Shown here one piece after another: positions 44,197 to 53,526 of a DNA stretch of 64,000 nucleotides. The notes under the pieces are model-generated. The model ran no database searches. It saw only the letters and a program-made list of their open reading frames with translations, and was not told the DNA's origin. Positions within the stretch are counted from its first letter, which is position 1. Each line of letters begins with the position of its first letter. The translations under genes were made by a program, and so were the position numbers. The DNA lies in the NCBI RefSeq assembly GCF_010725725.1, contig NZ_AP022599.1, positions 1,178,001-1,242,000 on the forward strand, given 5' to 3'. The stretch comes from Mycolicibacterium pulveris. Lineage in GTDB: Bacteria > Actinomycetota > Actinomycetes > Mycobacteriales > Mycobacteriaceae.

Positions 44197-44979
44197 ATGA
44201 AGTTTAGTGAGGTCGAGCGCCTGGTCAAAGGCATTCCATTCATCGATAGAGTCAACGCTGAGGCGCTCTATAGCTTTATTATCGGACAAAATCTGAAAGA
44301 CTGCCTGGAGCTGGGGTTCGCTCACGGTGTCGCGAGTTGCTTCATGGCTGCAGCTCTCGATGAGCTGGGGGGCGGTCGATTAGTTTCGGTGGATATTGAA
44401 TCGGCGCGGGAGTGGCAAAAGCCGAGCATCGAGGAGCTTCTCCAGAGGGTGGGTTTACCACAATACGTGGAGATCCACCGCGAGCGAACGGGATATAACT
44501 GGTATCTTCAGAAGCTTATCGCTCAACGCTCAGAAAATGATCTCAATATCTGCGAACCGATTTTCGATCTCTGCATTATTGATGGTCCGAAGAACTGGAC
44601 GATAGATAGCAGTGCATTCTTCCTTGTTGACAAGCTTCTTAAGCCGGGGGGTTGGATAATTTTCGATGATTATTACTGGAGCTATGCCAGTGCGGATCGA
44701 ACGAGAGATGCAACCGATGGTATCGTGCACCGAGATTTATCAGACTCTGAGCGGACGACGCCCCATATCAGGCAGATTTTCAACCTTCTTGTCATGCAAC
44801 ATCCTGACTACAGTAATTTCCGGATACAAGAAGATTCTGGGTGGGCTTGGGCTCAGAAGACTGATGCCCCACTAAGTACAAAGAGAGTCAGTTATGAGCT
44901 TTCCTACAGTTCACGCGACTATCTGTCGAGAGCTCTCCACAAAGCGCGGCTTGCCCTCACGCGCCAACGGGCCGGGTGA
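44197..44979 (+). CDS. Class I SAM-dependent methyltransferase
   Basis: The protein has 260 residues, with AAAGGGAG 13 bp before the ATG. SAM-binding motif I is LKDCLELGFAHGVASCFMAAAL, motif II acid is LVSVDIES, and FDLCIIDGPKNW and KPGGWIIFDDYYW follow, as in Methyltransf_24-type enzymes. Within this locus it probably methylates a sugar or its substituent. The acceptor is unknown. It converges on the Wzy-like gene with a 6-bp gap. Confidence 0.8.
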   Translation: MKFSEVERLVKGIPFIDRVNAEALYSFIIGQNLKDCLELGFAHGVASCFMAAALDELGGGRLVSVDIESAREWQKPSIEELLQRVGLPQYVEIHRERTGYNWYLQKLIAQRSENDLNICEPIFDLCIIDGPKNWTIDSSAFFLVDKLLKPGGWIIFDDYYWSYASADRTRDATDGIVHRDLSDSERTTPHIRQIFNLLVMQHPDYSNFRIQEDSGWAWAQKTDAPLSTKRVSYELSYSSRDYLSRALHKARLALTRQRAG

Positions 44980-44985
44980 ATGAAG

Positions 44986-46323
44986 TTACGCTTTTGAATT
45001 GAGAGCTTGCCGCATGGTTCCAGAATCGTTGCGGCTCAGGTCGCGTCGGACGTCATTACGCTCCGACCGCGTCACATTTCTTTCTATTGATATTGCTATA
45101 CCGATTGCACACCACGCAGGTACGCTCACGAGCGTCGCATTCTGAAACATTAGCACTTCGGTGCCGTTGTGAATGACGAACATCAGAAACAGCGCGGAAC
45201 CGAAGCGACCTGCTGCTGTGTTAGCTCGGGAGAGGATGCCCCAGAGGTAAAGCAGGAATACAAGTAGAACGCTCAGGCCTAAAATACCGACCTGCAGATA
45301 TACCTGGAGATAGTAGTTATGGGCAGAAAGTTGGGTGGTGAGGAAGTCTCTCGGTAAGGCAGCTGCGCCTAATCCAAAGAGTGGGTTTTCTTTGGCGGCG
45401 CGCAATATATAGGGCCAAAGAAAGTCCCGACCCGAGTTTGCCCGGTGGCCGGATAACTCCATTATTTTCGCAGATAAGCTTGCTGCTAGCGGGGAAGTGT
45501 TTATGTTCAAAAAGAACCAGAGTGTGGCACCGATGGTCGCGACAGACGCGAAGATCCCGATAAACATATAGGTGCGACTGCGCAGTTTCATCGAACAAAC
45601 GAAAGCTATTAAGAAAAGTGCTGAGTAGACAATGAGGGAACGGACATTATATATAAGTGCTAGCGAACCACTGAACGCAAAGAATGCTAGGGCAACCGCC
45701 CACGCAGTTCTTGGTGAAGTGTCAGCGCGCCGAAGAATACAAACGAGAGCGACTGCAGATGCGTAAACCATTGCACTGGCTGTGGCATTCTTGGGTAATT
45801 CCGCGACCGCGATAGCCAATAGATCGACGGTCACGAGTGTAAATAGCAAAACCCTGAACCAGGTGAATGACAAAAATGCCGCGCCATACATTACGAACGC
45901 TAAAAGGACTGTAGCGGTTGATGCAACGGCTACAGTATGCTCCAGGCCTCGGCTACGATTATATGTAAACGCAGCACTCAGTGCATACAGACCAACGAAT
46001 ACCAATACGAATGTGGTCGGCCAGATTATTTGGTCGATCCGCGCAAGCAATATCGGTGTGAGGGTCGCGGTGAAAGCTACCAGAAGCCATCCGCGGGAAT
46101 CGCTGAGCGTCGCCGCAACAGCTGGGTATGAGATAACGAGCAATGCTAACGGCGCGACCACGGCGGCTACTCGAGAGTAGCGCTTCTCGAGGGAAGTGAG
46201 ATGCTGCGAGTTGTCCAAGGAATGAGGGTTGCGCTTCTTTAATTCGCTCGCCTTAGGTCGCACATCCTCCCGCAGTCGATTCGATCCCTGATTGCGGCCC
46301 TGACCCGTCATTGGGCGAGGCAC
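44986..46323 (-). CDS. O-antigen polymerase/ligase (Wzy/WaaL-like)
   Basis: The protein has 445 residues with about ten to twelve hydrophobic helices. The family signature lies in the large loop: SGRDFLWPYILRAAKENPLFGLGAAALP ... SAHNYYLQVYLQVGILGL, as in the O-antigen ligase/polymerase family. It would join lipid-linked repeat units on the outer face of the membrane. A polar N-terminal extension of about 48 residues precedes the first helix, and a later start is possible (ATG at 46311). It is transcribed against its neighbours. It could be a ligase instead, but no second polymerase is seen. Confidence 0.82.
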   Translation of the reverse strand: MPRPMTGQGRNQGSNRLREDVRPKASELKKRNPHSLDNSQHLTSLEKRYSRVAAVVAPLALLVISYPAVAATLSDSRGWLLVAFTATLTPILLARIDQIIWPTTFVLVFVGLYALSAAFTYNRSRGLEHTVAVASTATVLLAFVMYGAAFLSFTWFRVLLFTLVTVDLLAIAVAELPKNATASAMVYASAVALVCILRRADTSPRTAWAVALAFFAFSGSLALIYNVRSLIVYSALFLIAFVCSMKLRSRTYMFIGIFASVATIGATLWFFLNINTSPLAASLSAKIMELSGHRANSGRDFLWPYILRAAKENPLFGLGAAALPRDFLTTQLSAHNYYLQVYLQVGILGLSVLLVFLLYLWGILSRANTAAGRFGSALFLMFVIHNGTEVLMFQNATLVSVPAWCAIGIAISIERNVTRSERNDVRRDLSRNDSGTMRQALNSKA

Positions 46324-46650
46324 CGTAACATGTGAGGCATGCCACTCCGTCGGCGTGAGTATATAAGGTTCGGTCCACTATAAGGTGTTAAGGTCATGAC
46401 TTCAGGCTCTTTGCTGCTTTCACTCTTCAGGCAGTATGCCGCGTAAGTACCATTTGGGGGTTGATCTCTGAATCCATCGGGTGGGACACGTGGTGGCCGG
46501 CAACAGGGAGCCGCGGGTTACATGCGATTGCCAGCCAGCTACGGCAATGCCAGCCAACGAGCACTTGGGTGCGACACGCGCCGCGGACCTGCGACCTTTG
46601 CCAACGGCTACCACGCTAGGTCCCTCACAGCTCCATAGCAGGGTTTTAGG
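46324..46650 (+). other. Intergenic stretch between divergent Wzy-like and glycosyltransferase genes
   Basis: This is a 327-bp region without a convincing gene. It must contain both divergent promoters; AGTATATAAGG near 46355 is an AT-rich candidate. No inverted repeat stands out. Confidence 0.4.
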
Positions 46651-47511
46651 ATGCTTAGAACAAACACCTGGATCGGCAACACGGGTAGGTTCCGTCGGGG
46701 CGGCCGTGTCGGATTGGTCAAGCGTGGTGTAGTCGCTGTACAAGTCGGCTTCTATGTACTTTGGTTGCGCGGAATCAACCTGTTCTCGCTGCGCCGGGTG
46801 ACGGGCGACTGCGATGTCGACGTGTCATTAACAACCTACGGGAACCGCGTGCGATCGGTTTGGAGCACTGTGGAATCCATCGGACGCGGGACCGTGCGGC
46901 CACGCCGAATTATCCTCTGGATCGAAGATCCGTCGATCGTCGCGAATCCGCCTGCCCCACTGCGCCGATTGAGACGGCGGGGGCTCGAAATCAAGCAATG
47001 CGACGACTTCGGACCTCACAAGAAGTACTATCCATACCTCCTGGAAGGCGAACCAACTCGTACTTTAGTCACTGCCGACGATGACATGTACTATCCGCGC
47101 CGCTGGCTTGAAAACCTGCTTGCTGCGCATCGAGATGGCGAAGTAACCGCATACCGGGCGCGCTTACGTACGGACGGACCATACGCGAGTTGGCCCGCAT
47201 GCACGACGGACAAGCCGTCCGACCGAGTGTTTGCTACTGGGGTCTCCGGAGTGGCATATCCGTCTAGTCTGCTGTCTGCACTGCGCGCGCGAGGTGATTC
47301 GTTCATGGACATATGTCCTCGTGCGGACGATTTTTGGCTGCACTTCGCAGCACTCGCAACGGGTCTAACCATCCGGCAAGTCGCAAACTTTCCTGCAGAC
47401 TGGTGGCCGCAGCTCCGACTCGCGGGAACCGGGCTGTGGCCAGAAAACTTGAAAGAAGGCGGGAATGATGCGATCGCTGCCCAAACTGCGCGAGCCTGGC
47501 TACGCCACTGA
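46651..47511 (+). CDS. Glycosyltransferase (GT-A fold, DxD)
   Basis: The 286-residue protein has DVDVSLTTYGNRVRSVWSTVESIGRGTVRPRRIILWIED, a typical start of a GT-A domain. It is followed by TADDDMYYPRRWLENLL (metal-binding DDD at 143-145) and a C-terminal acceptor part (CPRADDFWLHFAALATG). No membrane helix is certain, although residues 27-47 are hydrophobic. It is predicted to add one sugar of the repeat unit at the cytoplasmic membrane; donor and linkage are unknown. Confidence 0.75.
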   Translation: MLRTNTWIGNTGRFRRGGRVGLVKRGVVAVQVGFYVLWLRGINLFSLRRVTGDCDVDVSLTTYGNRVRSVWSTVESIGRGTVRPRRIILWIEDPSIVANPPAPLRRLRRRGLEIKQCDDFGPHKKYYPYLLEGEPTRTLVTADDDMYYPRRWLENLLAAHRDGEVTAYRARLRTDGPYASWPACTTDKPSDRVFATGVSGVAYPSSLLSALRARGDSFMDICPRADDFWLHFAALATGLTIRQVANFPADWWPQLRLAGTGLWPENLKEGGNDAIAAQTARAWLRH

Positions 47512-47964
47512 GGATGCGAACCTCGACACATTCACCCGTCGCGGCGCGACCGGGGCCTCAGCTCCATGGCTCTGTTGATGATCGGCCCTAGGTCGATACT
47601 GCCCGATAGCACCGGTATGGATTCCCACACCCTGCCCAGGACGGTTGCGAGGATCAAACAGTGCTTCAACGGCCTTACTGCTCGGATTTTCCATCTTCAA
47701 CTCGAGCCACGCCAGGGGCAAGCGCTCGTACATTGCTGGCTCCAAATTCTCTGCACTAACGTCTCGGACGACGCCGTGCGCAGCCCTGTGATATCGCTAC
47801 GTACGCCGCGTCCAAGCCAGGAAACAGACGACTCGCGGTATTCGCGGCTAATGCGTTTAGAAAGCAAATAAATGTGCGTTAACGTGCTTGCAATTTTCTG
47901 CGTGATCAAGACCTCAACTTAGATTTTAGTTCGAAGTCGATCACGTGACCACAAGGAGCGGCTC
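47512..47964 (+). other. Gene-poor stretch before the flippase
   Basis: Short open frames on both strands here lack recognisable motifs. On the minus strand 47500-47745 there is a protein-like run (ERLPLAWLELKMENPSSKAVEALFDPRNR) that could be a gene relic, but I cannot assign it. The right end holds the AAGGAG ribosome site (47953-47958) for the flippase. Confidence 0.4.
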
Positions 47965-49254
47965 CTGAACGAGATCGTACGACATATCATCACCGCCCTT
48001 TTCGGCCGAGGCATACTGCGCCTAGCCCAATTTGTTGCGTTTCTATTTCTAGCTCGTCTCATGTCACCGGCCGAATTTGGATGGTTCGGAATAATTACGA
48101 CCACGATCGGCATTGCCGGCATGCTAGGAAGCCTGGGGTTACGTCAAGCCTTCGCCTACGAAATCGGTCAGCACTACCGATCATCAGGTGAAGCCGCAGG
48201 CACCGCACTCGCCGTTTGGTTGCCGTTAGCCGCTGCTACTACAGCTGTTGTGTATCTCCTATACGGCCGAGAATTGCCGCGCTTTTCACCGCCTGAGGCT
48301 GCCGCCATGATCATGCTAGGCGTAAGCACCTTGCTGCTTCTGATGTTTTGTCAAGGTATTTTCTTAGGACGCGGCGATATTCGCGCTTATACGATAAGCG
48401 AAACCATTCCTCGCCTGGTGTTGATGGCGGTTGTAATCCTATGTGCCGCTTTTATCGTCATAGACCTGCAAGTCGCACTGTGGGCGTTCAGCGGAGGCAC
48501 AGCCGTAGCCGCGGTCTACAGTGTGTATGTTGTATTGCAAGATACTGACAAAATTGCGACACGATTCCGCCGATTCAGTGTAACCGTACGGTATGGACTT
48601 ATTAGTGCGGTCAATGCGTCGCTGGTTGCGCTGAGCGCGCGCTTATCAATGTTCGTCATCGAGCACTATTCAGACGCAGCAGCCGCAGGAACATTTTATG
48701 CAGCCGCTCGCGTCAACGAGACCATACTCGAGGCGGCCACCGTCGTAGGTATGGTTTTATTCTCAAACGCAGCTCGCCAGAATAAGCATTCCGGGACCTT
48801 CACCCGTAATGCCAAAATTGCTTCTTGGATGTTGTGGCTGTTTTTCGTACTTGGTGGAGTCGTAGCACTTGCTGCGCCCTTAGTTATAACGGCATTGGTC
48901 GGCTCAGATTACGCCGCAGCGGTCCCAGCTTTACAGATACTTGCCCTTAGCTTTGGCCCGACGGCCGCGACCCGGGTAATTTATCCAACCCTTTCCGGCA
49001 GCGGAGCCCCCCATTTCGGAACTCCGATCATCATCTTCAGCCTCGTGGTGAATACAGTCCTCGCGATGGTCATGGTACCTACGATGGGTATCAATGGCGG
49101 TGCCATCGCAATGGTTGTCGGGCAGTTCGTACTGTTCTTTGGTTATGTGATCGCCTGCCGCACGAATTTTGGCATCAATATTCGTGACTTGCTGCTTCCC
49201 CGCCGGAAAGATGTACAGCGCATGTTTGTTTATTTGTCGCGAAAATATCGGTAA
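47965..49254 (+). CDS. Wzx-type polysaccharide flippase, apparent CTG start
   Basis: The protein has 429 residues if translation begins at the CTG at 47965, six bases after AAGGAG. The in-frame stop at 47920 leaves no ATG, GTG or TTG before 48061. Starting at that ATG would delete the first membrane helix (NEIVRHIITALFGRGILRLAQFVAFLFLARLMSPAEFG), which is exactly where Wzx/MATE-like proteins begin. Ten or more further helices follow. It would flip the undecaprenyl-linked repeat unit across the membrane for the Wzy-like polymerase. Alternatives are an ATT start or a mutated start codon. Confidence 0.82.
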   Translation: MNEIVRHIITALFGRGILRLAQFVAFLFLARLMSPAEFGWFGIITTTIGIAGMLGSLGLRQAFAYEIGQHYRSSGEAAGTALAVWLPLAAATTAVVYLLYGRELPRFSPPEAAAMIMLGVSTLLLLMFCQGIFLGRGDIRAYTISETIPRLVLMAVVILCAAFIVIDLQVALWAFSGGTAVAAVYSVYVVLQDTDKIATRFRRFSVTVRYGLISAVNASLVALSARLSMFVIEHYSDAAAAGTFYAAARVNETILEAATVVGMVLFSNAARQNKHSGTFTRNAKIASWMLWLFFVLGGVVALAAPLVITALVGSDYAAAVPALQILALSFGPTAATRVIYPTLSGSGAPHFGTPIIIFSLVVNTVLAMVMVPTMGINGGAIAMVVGQFVLFFGYVIACRTNFGINIRDLLLPRRKDVQRMFVYLSRKYR

Positions 49255-49526
49255 CGGTTAACTCCTGAAATCCTTATTCCCTGCCGCCGAACTGAAATTG
49301 TCTGAACACCCGCGAGCGCGCCGGGAGCGGACATCCAATTGTGGTCACGCACTTGGCGCGGAAGCCCGACCTTATCCCACTCAAGCCCATTCGGCTCACA
49401 ACAGCCATCAGCTTGCCCGCGTTCGGGGTGCCCGCGCAGATTGACTTTCCCAGCCGAGCGCATCACGAATGGGGGTCCGTTGGTTTGGCGTTTAATTTCG
49501 CGCGCAACGACCTTCATGGTCCTGCG

Positions 49527-50732
49527 TTAGGGCTGCGAAACGTTCCGCGCGCTATGTCTATCCACTACGCCTCGAGCACATAGCTCTTCGAAGATTCGCG
49601 CAGCGACGGCGCCGTCGGCAGCTGCGAGTCCGAGGTGGTCGGCAACTTCAAGGCGCTTCGCCTGTGAAAGCTTGCCGCTCGACTGCACGTCGGAAACATA
49701 GAGCTCAACATCCCGTGCATTCCTGATCCGAGGGCCAGGTAACCAGCTCATTGCATCAGGCGGGTCAAAGCCCCGATTCGAGCTGTACGCTTCTTCATCC
49801 GGCACGATGAAAGCGATCGGTCGATCCAGTGACAGATAGTCAATCCACACGCTTGAATAGTCAGTTAACAAGCCACTGGATAGGCCTATCAATTGGTATA
49901 GAAGCAGGCCCGCTGACAGCAGATCGTCGTTTGTGACTGTGATTGCCCCAGGGATGTGATGGCTATCAGCATCGCTTGGGTGCGGTTTAACGACGGTCTG
50001 AATTCCTGCGCGAGATAGACCGGCGATCGTCATTTGTGCGAGATCATTAGTATCTTGAATGGCCGCAGACATATCGGCATAGCCTCCATTAGAATCGGCT
50101 AACCGAACACTACGGCGAAATGTGGGCATCCAGATCACGAATGGTCGGCTAGGGTCAATTCCGAGTGGCAGAGCTTGACTCCGATTGCCTTGGCCGAATT
50201 GGTCGATCCGCGGACAGCCGGTAACGAGCAATCCATCGTCGGGAAGGCGACACCTCTCGGCCATGATTAACCCAATCTTCTTGGTTCCAGCGATAAGAAA
50301 ATCTGAATGTACCAGCGGTCGACCCCGCGAGTCTGTCAAGACTCCGGCCTTCAGCGGATCTCCGTGCCACAGATTGACCAAGGTCTTCCGTGGCACGCGC
50401 CGCGGACATCCATAGACTCCGTGCGTGAACATCGCAACTTCGGCCGTTACAAATGCCCTCAGACCTGTTAGTGACCGATGCGCAATCGCGTTTAACCTTT
50501 CGCCCTCGATATTAGCGGATCGCAAGACGCGCCTCGCCACTTCGGGGTCAGCAACCAAGAAGTAAACCTGCCCCGGATATCGCGCGGTGATAGCTCTCAC
50601 CATCTCTATCGCATTTCCCTCAGAGTCGGGGTATCCGAAAATGGCGATATGCGGTCGCCTGGGTGTGACCAACATGAGGAGCGATACCGCCCAGTGCTTT
50701 ATCAGCCGTGCAACTTTCCGTTTCCAGGACAA
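49527..50732 (-). CDS. CDP-glycerol glycerophosphotransferase-like (TagF/TagB family)
   Basis: The protein has 401 residues. Family motifs are clear: IAIFGYPDSEGNAIEMVRAI near the N-terminus, LVNLWHGDPLKAGVL (NxWHGxPLK), IAGTKKIGLIMAERCRL, VVKPHPSDAD and LLTDYSSVWIDYLSLDRPIAFIVPDEEAY (TDYSSVxxDY). These enzymes transfer glycerol phosphate from CDP-glycerol during teichoic-acid and related polymer synthesis. Together with the TagD-like gene this predicts glycerol-phosphate decoration of the polysaccharide. It is a single-domain version without the extra N-terminal part of poly-glycerophosphate polymerases, so a single-transfer (TagB-like) activity is as likely as polymerisation. The 272 bp between it and the flippase hold no clear gene. 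Confidence 0.85.
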   Translation of the reverse strand: MSWKRKVARLIKHWAVSLLMLVTPRRPHIAIFGYPDSEGNAIEMVRAITARYPGQVYFLVADPEVARRVLRSANIEGERLNAIAHRSLTGLRAFVTAEVAMFTHGVYGCPRRVPRKTLVNLWHGDPLKAGVLTDSRGRPLVHSDFLIAGTKKIGLIMAERCRLPDDGLLVTGCPRIDQFGQGNRSQALPLGIDPSRPFVIWMPTFRRSVRLADSNGGYADMSAAIQDTNDLAQMTIAGLSRAGIQTVVKPHPSDADSHHIPGAITVTNDDLLSAGLLLYQLIGLSSGLLTDYSSVWIDYLSLDRPIAFIVPDEEAYSSNRGFDPPDAMSWLPGPRIRNARDVELYVSDVQSSGKLSQAKRLEVADHLGLAAADGAVAARIFEELCARGVVDRHSARNVSQP

Positions 50733-51226
50733 ATAGCTTCAGGCTCCGATCATCCGCCAGGTTTTCTCATCACACTACGACAGGTTTTCTCATCACACTA
50801 CGAACGAGATTATCAGGCGGCGGGGCTAACCGAAGCACAGAGGAACCGCTTTAAGCTCCCGGCTCTCCGCGGTTTCTTCGATGGCGTGCCATTATAGGCT
50901 GGGGTCTCGTGTGTCACCCCGCGTGAGGATTCGATCATGCCTCCACTCCCCTGCCAACGATCCAACATCACGGTGACCGGTGGCTAACGCAAGCGATTCT
51001 GGCGACATTCGATACGATCGCTCCGGTGAAGCCGTTTTCGCGTTACAATCAGTTTATCCACAGCAGCGAACCAGTTTGCCGTTTCCCGCGGTTCAAACGT
51101 GAAGCTCGATAGTCGACAAATTCGATGGCCACTCATAGCTTCGACTCTTTCTGGCGTCAGCTATCGAAGCCGTAAGCTTCGAGCGGGTAACCCGCTTCGG
51201 ATCAAGGCGATGGGAGATGGACTACA
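50733..51226. other. Intergenic stretch between divergent TagF-like and GT2 genes
   Basis: This is 494 bp without a convincing gene. It contains a perfect tandem 23-bp repeat (50758-50803) and must carry the promoters of both flanking genes. GGGAGATGG at 51211 is the probable ribosome site of the GT2 gene. Confidence 0.5.
50758..50803. repeat. Perfect tandem 23-bp repeat
   Basis: CAGGTTTTCTCATCACACTA followed by CGA occurs twice with no spacer, about 26 bp upstream of the TagF-like start codon. It may be a regulator-binding direct repeat or a replication-slippage product. Confidence 0.85.
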
Positions 51227-52108
51227 TTGAAACCATTAGTGTCGGTGATCACACCTACGTTCAACTGTCGCAACTACGTCGAGGAAGCAATCGCTTCGGT
51301 GCAGTCTCAGACTTACGATAACTGGGAGCTAGTAATAGTTGATGACTGCTCGGAAGATCATACTTTTGAGCTAGTACAGCGTGTCGCGCAGAATGAGCCC
51401 AGAATCCGGCTGTTTCGTCACGAAATCCGCAAAGGCGCAGGGCCTGCTCGCACCCGAGCGCTAGAGGAAGCGAAGGGACGCTTCATCGCATATCTCGATG
51501 CGGATGATATCTGGTATCCGCGTAAGCTCGAGGTACAAGTTAATTTTATGATCGAAAATTGCTGTGGCTTCTCTTGCACATCGTATGAGGTTATAAGTGA
51601 CAGCGGCAAGCGGATGAATAAGTCGGTTCATATGTTACCGAGAGCTGGCTACCTTGATTATCTAACAAATAATCTCCTGCAGACGGTGGGGATAATGATC
51701 GATACGGATGTCGTGCCCAAAGACCTGCTGCGCATGCCGCCTTTGGAGCGCCGTCAGGACGTAGCTACTTGGCTGCAAATACTGAAAGCTGGCCATATTA
51801 ACTACGGCTTACCAGAAGTGTTGGCCCAGTATCGGAGGTCCAAGAATTCACTTTCCAGCAACAAGTTTAAAGCTGTACGGGGAATCTGGACTCTATATCG
51901 CGACGTCGAAGAGCTTCCATTGCTCTTTAGCTACTATTGTTTTGCTCGCTACGCCGTATTGGCCGTCTGGAAACGATTGTATCTCAATCGGATGCGTCGT
52001 CTCGATAGCCCTGCTTCGTCGACGATTCCGTCAGTAAGCGCCGCTGCGTCCGAATACCACCTGAGGCGTTTGAGCGATGATCCGCAGGTCCCACATCAGA
52101 GACCATGA
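51227..52108 (+). CDS. Family 2 glycosyltransferase
   Basis: The protein has 293 residues from a TTG at 51227; an in-frame GTG 12 bases later is an alternative. The GT2 domain is unmistakable: LVSVITPTFNCRNYVEEAIASVQSQTYDNWELVIVDDCSEDHT, GAGPARTRALEEAKGRFIAYLDADDIWYPRKLE (DxD), and ERRQDVATWLQIL (ED-like acceptor motif). It is predicted to act at the inner membrane face in repeat-unit assembly. Its last 78 bases overlap the end of the convergent sugar-transferase gene; the final about 26 residues are therefore probably a read-through tail without structural role. Confidence 0.85.
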   Translation: MKPLVSVITPTFNCRNYVEEAIASVQSQTYDNWELVIVDDCSEDHTFELVQRVAQNEPRIRLFRHEIRKGAGPARTRALEEAKGRFIAYLDADDIWYPRKLEVQVNFMIENCCGFSCTSYEVISDSGKRMNKSVHMLPRAGYLDYLTNNLLQTVGIMIDTDVVPKDLLRMPPLERRQDVATWLQILKAGHINYGLPEVLAQYRRSKNSLSSNKFKAVRGIWTLYRDVEELPLLFSYYCFARYAVLAVWKRLYLNRMRRLDSPASSTIPSVSAAASEYHLRRLSDDPQVPHQRP

Positions 52109-53500
52109 GCGGACGTATACGGAATCGAGATGCTGAAGGTCCGCGTAAGTGAGGTCGCTACGGCCGCAGACCTGCCAGAGCCCTGTTATTCCCGGCTTGA
52201 CATCGAGGCGAGCCAGCGCGGCGCCGTCAATACGAGCGGACTCCTCGACGGGTAATGGCCGTGGCCCGACCAAGGACATTTCTCCGCGAACCACGTTGAT
52301 AAGTTGAGGAAGTTCATCAAGACTCGTCTTGCGGATGAACGCACCGACGCGAGTAACACGTGGGTCCTCCGCCATCTTAAACAACGGTCCGTCTACTTCG
52401 TTTCGTTGCGCGACTGTGTCGCGCCGCTGCCATGCGTCTGCGGTCATGGAGCGGAACTTAAAAATCCGGAATGGTTTGCCCCTGAGGCCGCCTCGCTCCT
52501 GGCGGAAGAAAACGGGACCTGGGCTGTCCAGCTTGATAGCCAACGCAATGACAAGCAGGATGGGCGAAGCCGCAACAAGGGCAAGCGTTGCAAGGGTTAC
52601 ATCCATGCACCGCTTCGCAATTCGTTCGCTGATTGCGAGCGATAATATCGGCAAATGCATCAAAGTCAGACCGTGCAGCTCTTCTGCCTCGCTGCGCCAA
52701 TTATGCAATTCAAAATAGCGGGGAATCTCTGACACGGGTACTTGGCCCTGGAGCTGGCGCAGCGCTTCGAGCACAATGGCATCGCTTGTGTTTGGAAAGG
52801 CGACGATGACTCGATCAACTTTGTTTGCGGTACATACCAAAGACAGCTCAGAAAGACCTCCCAGCACGTGTGTGCCCGGGGCGACGTTGTCATCTACGTG
52901 TCCGACAACCACGGTGTCTGGGCACCGCCGCAGTCTCGACGTCAGTCGCTCGCTAATGGGTCCGGTACCGACCACCAATATGCGAGTGACCGTAGGGTCG
53001 AACATCCGGACCACCATTCGCCGGCCGAACGGAACTAGAGCGACAGCGGGCAAGGTCATCGCCACCGCTGCTGTTAGCGTCATTCGACCGCTTTCGAGAA
53101 AAAAGGCGCCAGCGGCGAGCGTGAGCAAGGCAGCGGTCGGTACGCAACGCGCTACGACCATGGGTCTCCACCATCCGCTCGGTCGCAACCGGGAGGCTGG
53201 TCGACGATACAACCCGTGCAGATGTAGCGCGGCAGCCATTGAGATCACGGCAAGAACGATCTCTCGAAGGCCAAGATCTCCCGCCCGCTCCGGACTGACC
53301 TGACTTAGAGCTACCGCCCCGACGAGCGCGGAGGTTGTCAGGGTTATTAAATCGGAAAATTGCAAGAGATACCGGTGCCGACGACCGAACCTGGGGGCCT
53401 CCGGACATGTCTTGACGTCACCGTCAACTCGCTGCCGTGGTGACACGAAATTCGGGTCCGCGATCCCACCGACCCGCGAAGGTGTTGCCTCGATTGTCAT
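52031..53500 (-). CDS. Initiating polyprenyl-phosphate sugar-1-phosphate transferase (WbaP/CpsE type)
   Basis: The protein has 489 residues from the ATG at 53500, which follows GGGGAAAG; an ATG 12 bases upstream is possible. About four N-terminal membrane helices are followed by a CoA-binding-like domain (TRILVVGTGPISERLTSRLRRCPDTVVVGHVDD). The C-terminal sugar-transferase domain has KRCMDVTLATLALVAASPILLVIALAIKLDSPGPVFFRQERGG, KFRSM, RKTSLDELPQLINVVRGEMSLVGPRPLP and KPGITGLWQVCGRSDLTY. It starts repeat-unit synthesis by placing a sugar phosphate on undecaprenyl phosphate. Confidence 0.92.
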   Translation of the reverse strand: MTIEATPSRVGGIADPNFVSPRQRVDGDVKTCPEAPRFGRRHRYLLQFSDLITLTTSALVGAVALSQVSPERAGDLGLREIVLAVISMAAALHLHGLYRRPASRLRPSGWWRPMVVARCVPTAALLTLAAGAFFLESGRMTLTAAVAMTLPAVALVPFGRRMVVRMFDPTVTRILVVGTGPISERLTSRLRRCPDTVVVGHVDDNVAPGTHVLGGLSELSLVCTANKVDRVIVAFPNTSDAIVLEALRQLQGQVPVSEIPRYFELHNWRSEAEELHGLTLMHLPILSLAISERIAKRCMDVTLATLALVAASPILLVIALAIKLDSPGPVFFRQERGGLRGKPFRIFKFRSMTADAWQRRDTVAQRNEVDGPLFKMAEDPRVTRVGAFIRKTSLDELPQLINVVRGEMSLVGPRPLPVEESARIDGAALARLDVKPGITGLWQVCGRSDLTYADLQHLDSVYVRSWSLMWDLRIIAQTPQVVFGRSGAY

Positions 53501-53526
53501 ATCTTTCCCCAATGATTCATACGCAA

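Noticed and set aside
47500..47871. Overlapping frames on both strands between glycosyltransferase and flippase
   Set aside because: Neither has a recognisable domain or a good start; at most a relic, so not called as a gene.
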